Source: Myroides sp. NP-2
GTDB lineage: Bacteria; Bacteroidota; Bacteroidia; Flavobacteriales; Flavobacteriaceae
Assembly (NCBI RefSeq): GCF_014145665.1
Contig: NZ_JACHTD010000021.1
Location: 1 to 32,029, forward strand
Reading direction: 5' to 3'
Length of the DNA stretch: 32,029 nt
Below are positions 26,250 through 32,029 of this stretch, piece by piece. The notes below the pieces were generated by a model. That model ran no database searches. It was not told where the DNA came from and worked only from the letters and a program-made list of their open reading frames with translations. Positions within the stretch are counted from its first letter, which is position 1; every line of letters starts with the position of its first letter. Position numbers and translations under genes: made by a program.

Positions 26250-26708
26250 TTCATCTGCAAAAGAGTAATAACTCTCTGCTGTTATAATTAAATGATCTAA
26301 AAGAGTAATATCAAGTAGTTTACTTGCTTCTTTAATCTTTCTTGTAATTTGTCTATCAGCATCACTTGGAGTTAATTTCCCTGACGGATGATTATGTACA
26401 ATCAAGAATGCTGTAGCATGCGCTTTTAAAAGAGAGGAGAAAATGATTCTTAAATCTACTATTGTACCTGTTATTCCTCCTGAGGAAACTTCTAATACTC
26501 CGAGTACTTTATTGTTGTTTGAAAGCATAAGGACTTTAAATTGTTCTAATAATTCAATCTTGTTACTATCCCAAGCCTTTAATGCAACTTGATATGCACT
26601 GTAAGAAGATGTAATTTGAGGTCTCTGTGAAGCCTTTACTTTTGATTTGTAAATTAATTCTACTTCTGATGCGATAAGCCATTCTGTGTTTAAAACTGTA
26701 GTTTCCAT
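26238..26708 (-). CDS. RadC-like JAB/MPN domain protein
   Basis: 156 residues forming one JAB (Mov34/MPN-type) domain of the RadC family. The metal-binding signature HNHPSGKLTPSDADRQ is intact, with two His and the downstream Asp. It is preceded by a VLGVLEVSSGG strand and followed by LLDITLLDHLIITAESYYSF. Length matches the short, mobile-element-borne RadC-like proteins of Bacteroidota rather than host RadC, which has an additional N-terminal helix-hairpin-helix region. Role unclear: probably a peptidase-like or nucleic-acid-associated factor in element biology; there is no established DNA repair function. It is convergent with the ankyrin operon. Confidence 0.87.
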   Translation of the reverse strand: METTVLNTEWLIASEVELIYKSKVKASQRPQITSSYSAYQVALKAWDSNKIELLEQFKVLMLSNNNKVLGVLEVSSGGITGTIVDLRIIFSSLLKAHATAFLIVHNHPSGKLTPSDADRQITRKIKEASKLLDITLLDHLIITAESYYSFADEGTL

Positions 26709-27036
26709 ACTATTAAATTTTTAAATTAATTATGGAGCCACAATTGGTAATGGCTTAGCGAGCGCAAGAAGCAACGCAATAAAGCGAAGACTTTAGTCAA
26801 GCATTTATGGGGGAATTTCTTGCTAGCGAACCGCTAGGCATTGCCTAACTTTGTGCAATTAATAATAAAAATAAAACCTAATAATTCTTTTCTTTTAGTT
26901 CTGATTTTCTATGTTTTAATGTGTCTTATATTTTTAAAGTAGTAATACTTTTATAGAAGATAATTTATCTTTTAAAGTGAATAGTTTACTGATATAATGC
27001 ATGATACTTTTAAACAAACCTTAAAAGACATGAATT
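26709..27036. other. Intergenic region with GC-rich inverted repeats
   Basis: About 330 bases with no gene. The stretch 26750-26850 is more GC-rich than its surroundings and holds close inverted repeats (annotated next). The rest is AT-rich and should include the promoters of the divergent RadC-like and 176-residue genes. Confidence 0.5.
26750..26848. other. Candidate oriT-like or structured leader with overlapping inverted repeats
   Basis: CTAGCG-AAC-CGCTAG (26823-26837) overlaps TAGGC-ATT-GCCTA (26835-26847). To the left lie CTTAGCGAGCGCAAG, AAAGCGAAGACTTT and a GGGGG tract (CCCCC on the minus strand) near 26810. It lies just upstream of the RadC-like gene on that gene's strand. It could be a transfer origin, a leader RNA or a protein-binding site. 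Nothing shows which. Confidence 0.35.
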
Positions 27037-27567
27037 ATGAAAAAAGTAAAATTTTCTTTAGAAGCCCATATATGGTATGGAGAACCAATCAAGAATCCTT
27101 ATTATATGTTTTACTGCTTATTTGATGTAGTTCACCCGCCTGAGTTAAAATTGCATTTATCAGAATTAATGAATCACACTCATAAAAGTGAAATTTATCT
27201 ACAGAAGACCCCTCATATAGTTTTTTTGATCTATTCTTTACTACGTTCGATAATACGAAGTAGTTATAAGATACTAAGCAACTCAAAAAAATACTATTCG
27301 ATAAATCCAATAGACAAATCAGAAGTTTCCAAATTAATGACATTCTTAGGGGCATTATCACAAGAGGAGTACTTAAATCCCTATTTAGTATTTGAAAATA
27401 TTTTTGAAAAACAATCTGTAGTTAAGTTAGAAACTGATTTATTTGAAATAACACAGTTTGCACTTGGAGACTTTATAGAACCACCATCAATAGAAGTTAA
27501 TACCTCTTTTATTAGTATAAATAGATTAATAGAGGCATGTTGGTTATTATATCAGAGGGATGAATAA
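27037..27567 (+). CDS. Hypothetical protein
   Basis: 176 residues, starting MKKVKFSLEAHIWYGEPIKN. No signal peptide. One moderately hydrophobic segment (IVFLIYSLLRSIIRSSYKIL) is too polar to be a clear membrane helix. The C-terminal part is acidic and ends LIEACWLLYQRDE. I recognise no family. It is a single-gene unit with its own terminator, next to element genes, and is likely part of the island's accessory set. Confidence 0.65.
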   Translation: MKKVKFSLEAHIWYGEPIKNPYYMFYCLFDVVHPPELKLHLSELMNHTHKSEIYLQKTPHIVFLIYSLLRSIIRSSYKILSNSKKYYSINPIDKSEVSKLMTFLGALSQEEYLNPYLVFENIFEKQSVVKLETDLFEITQFALGDFIEPPSIEVNTSFISINRLIEACWLLYQRDE

Positions 27568-27580
27568 TCTTAATAGACAG

Positions 27581-27620
27581 AAAAAGGTAGAATACCATCC
27601 ATAGTAATTCTACCTTTTTT
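27581..27620. terminator. Terminator between convergent genes
   Basis: AAAAAGGTAGAAT and ATTCTACCTTTTTT pair over 13 bp around a 13-base loop. It lies 14 bases after the stop of the 176-residue gene (plus) and 24 bases beyond the stop of the XRE gene (minus), with A and T runs on either side, so it can serve both. Confidence 0.82.
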
Positions 27621-27643
27621 CCGTTATATGTATAAAATTATAT

Positions 27644-28048
27644 CTACTTAGTTTGAATCAATTTCTCTAAACGAGTCATCATCTCATCTTTCTCCTTAAG
27701 CATACGCTCATACAAAGCAATCTTTTCTTCGTGAAGTTTTACAATTTCTTGCATTGGATTAATGTTATTAGTTACAATAATCCCTGCATTATCGTTATTC
27801 GTAATTGTATTGGCAATAATATTGATAGCTTGCTGTTCATCAAAACTCTCAATTGCCTCAACAGGTATCTTAAGCACCTTTGAAACCTGTTGTAGTAGTG
27901 CATTATCAATTACCTCTTTCTGTTCTAAAACAGATATCTTTTTCTGATTCCAATCTTCTCCTAAATCAAAAGCAAGAACCTCTTGTTTGATTCCAAGCAT
28001 TTCTCTAAAACGCTTTACATTTCTTCCTTGATGTATTTTATGTTTCAT
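27644..28048 (-). CDS. XRE-type helix-turn-helix regulator with coiled-coil tail
   Basis: 134 residues. The N-terminal ~60 residues form an XRE/Cro-type HTH: GRNVKRFREMLGIKQEVLAF then LGEDWNQKKISVLEQKEVI. The middle is a short Asn-rich linker (ANTITNNDNAGIIVTNNI). The C-terminus is a coiled coil (IVKLHEEKIALYERMLKEKD), probably for dimerization. It is divergently arranged with the 530-residue gene, with a 178-base gap that holds a palindromic candidate operator, so it probably represses itself and/or its neighbour. Such HTH-plus-coiled-coil proteins are common in Bacteroidota integrative elements. Confidence 0.85.
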   Translation of the reverse strand: MKHKIHQGRNVKRFREMLGIKQEVLAFDLGEDWNQKKISVLEQKEVIDNALLQQVSKVLKIPVEAIESFDEQQAINIIANTITNNDNAGIIVTNNINPMQEIVKLHEEKIALYERMLKEKDEMMTRLEKLIQTK

Positions 28049-28169
28049 AATTAATAGCTAAGTTAAGAAGGCTCAAAGATAAAGCCAATGATTTAAAAAG
28101 ATTGAAAGGTAAAGTTATAAAATTATCTTGTAAAATATCCCTTAATGAGAATATTATACTTCTTGATAG

Positions 28170-28194
28170 AATAGTTTACTCAATGAGTTCTATT
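28170..28194. promoter_or_regulatory. Candidate XRE operator
   Basis: AATAG-TT-ACTCA-A-TGAGT-T-CTATT is a nested inverted repeat, palindromic at its core (ACTCAATGAGT at 28178-28188). It lies between the divergent XRE and 530-residue genes. A further half-site, ACTCAAT, lies 7 bases before the ATG at 28227. Confidence 0.45.
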
Positions 28195-28226
28195 GAATTT
28201 TAATCAAATCAAAAAACTCAATAATT

Positions 28227-29819
28227 ATGAAAACAACTATTTTACCTATCAACGACTTTTTAAGTAATCAACTTAAAGAGGTTATTACAGAGTTTTCTTC
28301 TGTATTAGAAATTTACTATTGTAGTAATACTATAGAGATGACTTCCTATTTACTTTTACATCTAAATAACAGAAGTGATATTGACATTATTGCCAATCGC
28401 AAAGGAATTAAAAAACTATTTAAGATCTATGGTATCATAGTATTGTTATTTGATTATGACTCTTTGAAATACAAGTTTAAGCATGGTTATCCACTAATAG
28501 AGCTTATCTACCAAGAAAAGCATCTAATTTATCAACAAGAAGGAATTGATTTTACTAAACTTGCTACAAGAAGTTTCAAAGAGTTTAAGAATCAGTACAA
28601 TATTTATAAAGAGATATATTTTCAAGATTATGGTCTTTTGAGCTCTGAGCTTAATAAGTATAAGTCTTTAGACGCTATTTCAAGTGTGTTTCTCCTATAC
28701 GAGCGTATATTAGAATTACACCTACAATATTTAGAAGAATTATATGTAGGGCATATGAGTCCAAACAGTAATCTGCACCAACGAATAAAAGCAATCAGCA
28801 AGTTTAATCCAGAGATTGAAGGTTTATTTCTTAAAAGAAATGAAGAGGAATACTATCTTGTAGCTTTAATAAACAGAGTAAAAGAAGCAATCGAAGAGGA
28901 TAGAGAAGTTTATTACCATGAGTGCTTTGAGGCTTTTAATAATGTTGAAAACGCACTTCATAATTTTATTCAAGACCGTTTTAAGTCTTTAAAACGTTTA
29001 ATAAAACACCCAATAGTCATTCCTACGATTACAGAGGTGGCTTTAGAGCTAAATAAGCAAGATACTTTTAATGATATCATCATTGAAAGATGCTTAAATC
29101 AAAATCAGCGTATAGAAGAAATTTATCTATACAAGACGTTAATTCTTGGTAACCAAACTATTTATTATCTTCTTGTCATAGGTGATAAGTTTGCAAACGA
29201 ACAGATTAAGAATTTGGAATCAAGTTTACAAGATAAGTTTAACAAGCAAACGAACTTTGTTATTATAGCTCATACTAAAATATGGATTCAAACTGAATTA
29301 TACAGCTCACAAGATTTCTTTGCTGGCATCATAAAAAATGAGAACAAGATTTTTTCATCTAGTCAATATAATGCATCACTACATTGGTTAGTCCCTCACG
29401 AATCCTTATATACTGATCTATATTACTATAATTCTGTTACTAATAATACAGCTAAAGAACTGCTCAAAAAACTACAGAAACTTAAAAAGAACCAAGAGTG
29501 CAAGCAAAGTATTCCTTATCTACTATCACTTTATTTTTTGTCATTTTGTAGGACATATATATTAGCTCATTTATCATACTTACCTAATTACTTATCTAGC
29601 TACTCTTTATGGTTGCTTTGTGTAAATGTGAATACTGACTTAATTAAGTATCAATACTTATTTGATAAATTCGGCACCAAGTTTTTTTCTTTATTAGATT
29701 ACTATAGAGTAGTACATCAACGACTTATTAATTTTGATACAGAAAAAACAGAAGTACTATTAGAACTAATTACTCAATTACAAGCTGAATTAAAAATAAT
29801 AGTAGATCAAAGGAGCTAA
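28227..29819 (+). CDS. Large hypothetical protein, possible NTase-like plus HEPN-like C-terminal half
   Basis: 530 residues, no signal peptide or clear membrane helix, strongly helical. The N-terminal ~270 residues are unrecognised. Around ~295-365, IYYLLVIGDKFANEQIKNLE then FVIIAHTKIWIQTELYSSQD and FFAGIIKNENKIFS look like the strand-helix pattern of nucleotidyltransferase-type domains with degraded catalytic residues. The following ~400-470 region (IPYLLSLYFLSFCRTYILAH then LSYLPNYL) resembles a HEPN helical bundle. The domain assignment is my reading of patterns and is weak. NTase-HEPN pairs are frequent in toxin-antitoxin and defence modules. It is divergent from the XRE gene, which may control it. 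Confidence 0.55.
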   Translation: MKTTILPINDFLSNQLKEVITEFSSVLEIYYCSNTIEMTSYLLLHLNNRSDIDIIANRKGIKKLFKIYGIIVLLFDYDSLKYKFKHGYPLIELIYQEKHLIYQQEGIDFTKLATRSFKEFKNQYNIYKEIYFQDYGLLSSELNKYKSLDAISSVFLLYERILELHLQYLEELYVGHMSPNSNLHQRIKAISKFNPEIEGLFLKRNEEEYYLVALINRVKEAIEEDREVYYHECFEAFNNVENALHNFIQDRFKSLKRLIKHPIVIPTITEVALELNKQDTFNDIIIERCLNQNQRIEEIYLYKTLILGNQTIYYLLVIGDKFANEQIKNLESSLQDKFNKQTNFVIIAHTKIWIQTELYSSQDFFAGIIKNENKIFSSSQYNASLHWLVPHESLYTDLYYYNSVTNNTAKELLKKLQKLKKNQECKQSIPYLLSLYFLSFCRTYILAHLSYLPNYLSSYSLWLLCVNVNTDLIKYQYLFDKFGTKFFSLLDYYRVVHQRLINFDTEKTEVLLELITQLQAELKIIVDQRS

Positions 29820-29946
29820 TAATCTTTTACCAACTAGTAGTTTTTATAAATGCATAGTTAGAGCCAAGTATGCTTTTTACCTTCCAATTATTTCAATCTT
29901 TTAGTAACTACTTTACCTTAGTTGTTTAACCTAAAAAACAACTATC

Positions 29947-30201
29947 ATGGAAAATCAGATTACAAAAGAAGATTTAAGATTGTTTGCTCAAACAATTATT
30001 GGAGAGCTAAAAGAAATCTTAGCTAAGCAAAACAAAGAGAATTCTCTTGATTGGGTAAAGGCTAAAGTAGCAAGGCAATTACTAAGCATCTCTCCAGCTT
30101 CCTTACAAACACTGCGCATCAGTGGAAAATTACAGTATCGCAAAATACTTGGTTCATATTACTACAACAGAAAAGATATTATGAACCTTTTTAATGAGTA
30201 G
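29947..30201 (+). CDS. Excisionase-like helix-turn-helix protein
   Basis: 84 residues. A helical N-terminus (LRLFAQTIIGELKEILAKQN) is followed by a MerR/HTH_17-type DNA-binding domain: VKAKVARQLLSISPASLQTL then RISGKLQYRKILGSYYYN and RKDIMNLFNE. The helix-turn-helix plus wing is that of Bacteroidota excisionase-like proteins. It is encoded close to, and convergent with, the integrase gene, so a role in directing excision or controlling the integrase is likely. Its last codons and stop lie within a perfect 46-bp palindrome. Confidence 0.8.
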   Translation: MENQITKEDLRLFAQTIIGELKEILAKQNKENSLDWVKAKVARQLLSISPASLQTLRISGKLQYRKILGSYYYNRKDIMNLFNE

Positions 30202-30229
30202 AAGTTAACTTCTACTCATTAAAAAGGTT
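30184..30229. repeat. Perfect 46-bp palindrome over the 3' end of the HTH gene
   Basis: The 23-base arm starting AACCTTTTTAATGAG is followed directly by its exact reverse complement, with no spacer and no mismatch. It covers the last five codons and stop of the HTH gene. RNA from either strand would form a long hairpin, so it can act as a terminator. The DNA could form a cruciform. Confidence 0.9.
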
Positions 30230-30237
30230 GAAAACTT

Positions 30238-30306
30238 ACTCCCTCGAATTCTGTGCTACAAATATGACAGTTGAATTATTATAAAATGTAGAGAATTCGA
30301 GGGAGT
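30238..30306 (+). terminator. Long-stem inverted repeat between HTH and integrase genes
   Basis: ACTCCCTCGAATTCT (30238-30252) and AGAATTCGAGGGAGT (30292-30306) form a 15-bp stem. It extends through CTACA/TGTAG after a 3-base bulge, with an AT-rich loop. On the plus strand TTTTATT follows, so it can end the HTH transcript. The integrase stop lies 5 bases further. Confidence 0.6.
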
Positions 30307-30310
30307 TTTA

Positions 30311-31630
30311 TTATCCATTTAACTGATTAATAAAAGTAGTTAGCTGAGCTAATTTATCAGGATTCAGCTTTTTTAAACTCTCAAGTAAGTCCGTAAAATT
30401 ATCCGTTTGTTTATTTGCTTTTTCTTCAAGCTTACCTTTTAGTATCTGCATTTCGGTCTTGATAGATTCTTGTTCTGTTAGAGCGTATTCCTCAGTTTGT
30501 TTAACAGAGTGATGTCCCAACATTTCTTTTACCACGTGAATAGGAACACCATTACCGAGAGTTACAGTACTTCCAAAAGTTCTTCTTGCTTTATGGGTAT
30601 TTAATTCGCTTATCTCACAAAGTGAGGCAATCTCTTTTAAATACTCATTCATCTTTTGATTAGAGCGAACAGGGAGCACAATATCTTTACCAATACAAGC
30701 GGGATGATCTTTATGTTTTTCCATTATCTCAATAGCTTTTGGAAGTAATGGTATAGTGATATTAGCATCTGTCTTTTGTCTGTTAATTCTAATCCACAAA
30801 TTACCTTCTTCATCTTTTGTAATATCACTTTTCTTTAACTGAAATACATCGATATAAGCAAGTCCTGTATAACACTGAAAAATAAAGACATCTCTTACAG
30901 TAGCTAATCGCTCATTAGTAAACTCTTTGTTCTCTAAAATAGATAACTCTTCCTTGCTTAATGGCTTTTTATTGAGCTTAGTCTTTTTAGGTTTGTATTG
31001 TACAAATGGATTGGAAGGGATAATTCCTTTAGCAACTGCCAGTAAAACAATCTTCTTGAAGTTTGAGATATACTTTATAGCAGTATTGTTAGAACACGCT
31101 CTAACGGTCTTTAAATAATGTTCATAGCCAAGTACAAACTCATAATTGAGTTCTCTAAACTCTATATCTTCTTTACCATATACATAACGAATATATTCAG
31201 CTACATGCGATCTTGCTGTAACATACCTTTCATGTGTTCCAATAGCATACTCTTTAGGCACAAGTTTAAAAACTTCATCGTTATGCTTTTGGAATTCCTC
31301 TAAAACTTTAGCTTTACTTGTTCCTTTGCCGTGGATATAATCCATAAGCACAGTAGCAGTAATAGGTTCTTCATTGCTTAAGAGCTCTAATTTGTACTTA
31401 GTAATCTTTGATACGATTGTATCTAAGAGGTAGTTTAGCGTTTTAGCATCTTCTTTAGTGCCATTGGCACGACCTGCTTTTTGGTTCCATCTATTGATAT
31501 CCCATTTATGACTTAAAGAAGTCTCTTTGCGAATACCATCTACTGTGATTCTAAGGTAAACCCCTCTTGAATCACTTTTCTCTCTACTTGGTTTAAGAAA
31601 GAAATTAATTGATAACTGTTTTTCTAACAT
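30311..31630 (-). CDS. Tyrosine recombinase / integrase of the Bacteroidota element type
   Basis: 439 residues. N-terminal arm-binding and SAM-like core-binding regions (~1-210) are followed by the catalytic domain. Lys286 in RINRQKTDANITIP fits the beta-hairpin lysine. HKARR gives His346 and Arg349, LGHHS gives His373, and EEYA gives Tyr382, the nucleophile. In place of the first catalytic arginine (TGLR in most families) is TGLAYIDV, with Ala258, a substitution known in Bacteroidota integrases such as IntDOT, where another residue stands there. The C-terminal ~45 residues form a helical tail. It would carry out insertion at the 14-bp att repeat. Located at the right end, with its start ~270 bp from the repeat. 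Confidence 0.92.
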   Translation of the reverse strand: MLEKQLSINFFLKPSREKSDSRGVYLRITVDGIRKETSLSHKWDINRWNQKAGRANGTKEDAKTLNYLLDTIVSKITKYKLELLSNEEPITATVLMDYIHGKGTSKAKVLEEFQKHNDEVFKLVPKEYAIGTHERYVTARSHVAEYIRYVYGKEDIEFRELNYEFVLGYEHYLKTVRACSNNTAIKYISNFKKIVLLAVAKGIIPSNPFVQYKPKKTKLNKKPLSKEELSILENKEFTNERLATVRDVFIFQCYTGLAYIDVFQLKKSDITKDEEGNLWIRINRQKTDANITIPLLPKAIEIMEKHKDHPACIGKDIVLPVRSNQKMNEYLKEIASLCEISELNTHKARRTFGSTVTLGNGVPIHVVKEMLGHHSVKQTEEYALTEQESIKTEMQILKGKLEEKANKQTDNFTDLLESLKKLNPDKLAQLTTFINQLNG

Positions 31631-31735
31631 AATTCAACTGTTTTTAAATATTAATAAATGTCGAATTAAAACGTTCCAAAATCACAGTTTAAAACTCTCT
31701 GGCGCCATTTGGCGTAAGGGTTCGCTAAGTTGAAA

Positions 31736-31793
31736 GGTGCACATCGCTTAGATGTTTTTTTGTGCACCGAATCCCGAATATTTTTAGGTGCAC
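31736..31793. repeat. Three GGTGCAC sites near the integrase and att
   Basis: GGTGCAC at 31736-31742, its inverse GTGCACC at 31762-31768, and GGTGCAC at 31787-31793. They lie between the integrase start and the right direct repeat, spaced 25-26 bases. They fit the expected place of integrase or excisionase arm-type binding sites, which is inference. Confidence 0.5.
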
Positions 31794-31826
31794 TTTTGAA
31801 CAGAATGTGATACCCCTAAAAAAGAA

Positions 31827-31859
31827 AAAACCTATAACTCATTGTGAATCATAGGTTTT
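31827..31859 (-). terminator. Hairpin terminator at the right end, reading leftward
   Basis: AAAACCTAT and ATAGGTTTT form a 9-bp stem around 15 bases. On the minus strand it is followed by TTTTTTCTTTTTT. It would stop transcripts entering the island from the right repeat, and shields the integrase region. Confidence 0.7.
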
Positions 31860-31869
31860 GTGCTTTTTT

Positions 31870-31894
31870 GATAACTTTTAAAAAGTTATCTTTT
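31870..31894 (+). terminator. Hairpin GATAACTTTT-A-AAAAGTTATC
   Basis: A 10-bp perfect stem with a one-base centre, followed on the plus strand by TTTT. It lies just before the right direct repeat. Probably stops transcripts leaving the island, or may be a recombination-protein site. Confidence 0.5.
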
Positions 31895-31902
31895 ATAAAT
31901 CA

Positions 31903-31916
31903 GCGGAGAAAGAGGG
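31903..31916. repeat. Right direct repeat of the island (att site)
   Basis: GCGGAGAAAGAGGG, identical to 15640-15653. On the minus strand the preceding bases read GGGTTATATTC, reminiscent of a T-arm (GGGTTCGAATC) with altered loop, but no further tRNA body follows in the window. Confidence 0.7.
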
Positions 31917-32029
31917 AATATAACCCATATATAAATAGAGTGTGATAAAATACTATTATTTTGATTTATTGGTAGTTATGTTTTTATTAAGTCGATTAAA
32001 TACCTTAAAATACTATATGATAGTATCAA

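Larger units (their letters stand above)
15640..31916. mobile_element. Integrated genomic island carrying Zorya, ~16.3 kb
   Basis: Bounded by an exact 14-bp direct repeat, with a tyrosine recombinase gene at the right end (30311-31630) and an excisionase-like HTH gene beside it. Gene content shifts from host-type to accessory: a phage-defence operon, a DUF3408 protein, a RadC-like protein, an XRE regulator and hypotheticals. The DNA is visibly more AT-rich than the backbone on its left, most strongly in the ankyrin gene. DUF3408, RadC-like and such integrase genes are typical of Bacteroidota integrative elements. No relaxase, coupling protein or conjugation gene is present, so it is a reduced element. 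The right end is less certain, because no intact tRNA follows it in the window. Confidence 0.72.
31631..32029. other. Right end of the island and flank
   Basis: No gene. It contains three GTGCAC-core sites (31736-31793), two hairpins (31827-31859 and 31870-31894), the right direct repeat (31903-31916) and about 110 bases of AT-rich flank. The flank has no tRNA body and ends with an ATACTAT-ATG-ATAGTAT inverted repeat near 32010. Confidence 0.6.

Noticed and set aside
28227..29819. RteC-type excision regulator
   Set aside because: Position next to the HTH and integrase genes is suggestive, but the protein is more than twice the usual RteC length and I see no RteC pattern.
31917..32029. Intact tRNA gene on the right flank
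   Set aside because: Only a T-arm-like vestige is seen. No anticodon arm, D-arm or 5' acceptor strand (GGAGAAA) is visible before the window ends.

Overview
The window reads as a Flavobacteriaceae (Bacteroidota) chromosome segment, possibly Myroides or a close relative. The clues are a type IX secretion (T9SS) gliding-type C-terminal domain, a second T9SS sorting domain, GEVED and FISUMP surface modules, scarcity of Shine-Dalgarno sites, and a Bacteroidota-type tyrosine integrase. The genus is a guess from overall character, not a match I could run.

Positions 1 to about 15,600 look like host backbone. They hold a T9SS type-B surface protein; a 1.4 kb gene-free stretch that keeps a decayed copy of that protein's signal-peptide coding sequence; an AraC-type regulator with a membrane sensor; a small membrane protein; a Crp/Fnr regulator next to an AhpD-like carboxymuconolactone decarboxylase family protein; an outer-membrane beta-barrel protein one base downstream of a 1871-residue multidomain T9SS surface protein; a second AraC regulator; and two small membrane proteins. 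Beyond them, about 800 gene-free bases contain two opposed arrays of 11-bp repeats and a possible insertion-sequence remnant.

Positions 15,640 to 31,916 form an AT-richer genomic island bounded by a 14-bp direct repeat, GCGGAGAAAGAGGG. On the minus strand the repeat reads like the 3' end of a tRNA (probably tRNA-Ser), and the left copy is followed by a hairpin terminator as a tRNA end would be. A tyrosine recombinase lies at the right end. The main cargo is a complete type I Zorya anti-phage operon on the minus strand, zorB-zorA-zorC-zorD: a MotB/OmpA-like stator, a MotA-like motor subunit with a long helical tail, an EH-signature protein and a SNF2 helicase fused to an Mrr-like nuclease. The four genes are packed with 1-3 base gaps or an 8-base overlap, so they should be co-expressed. 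ZorAB would form the envelope motor/sensor, and ZorC and ZorD the DNA-directed effector side.

The rest of the island is mobilization debris and accessory genes: a solitary DUF3408 protein behind a chain of RNA-like hairpins, an ankyrin-repeat protein followed by an 86-residue protein, a RadC-like JAB protein, a hypothetical protein, an XRE regulator divergent from a 530-residue protein with a possible nucleotidyltransferase/HEPN-like half, and an excisionase-like HTH protein ending in a perfect 46-bp palindrome. No relaxase, coupling protein or conjugation gene is present, so the island is at most mobilizable in trans or immobile. The right repeat is not followed by a tRNA body, which suggests a second element in tandem or a decayed target.
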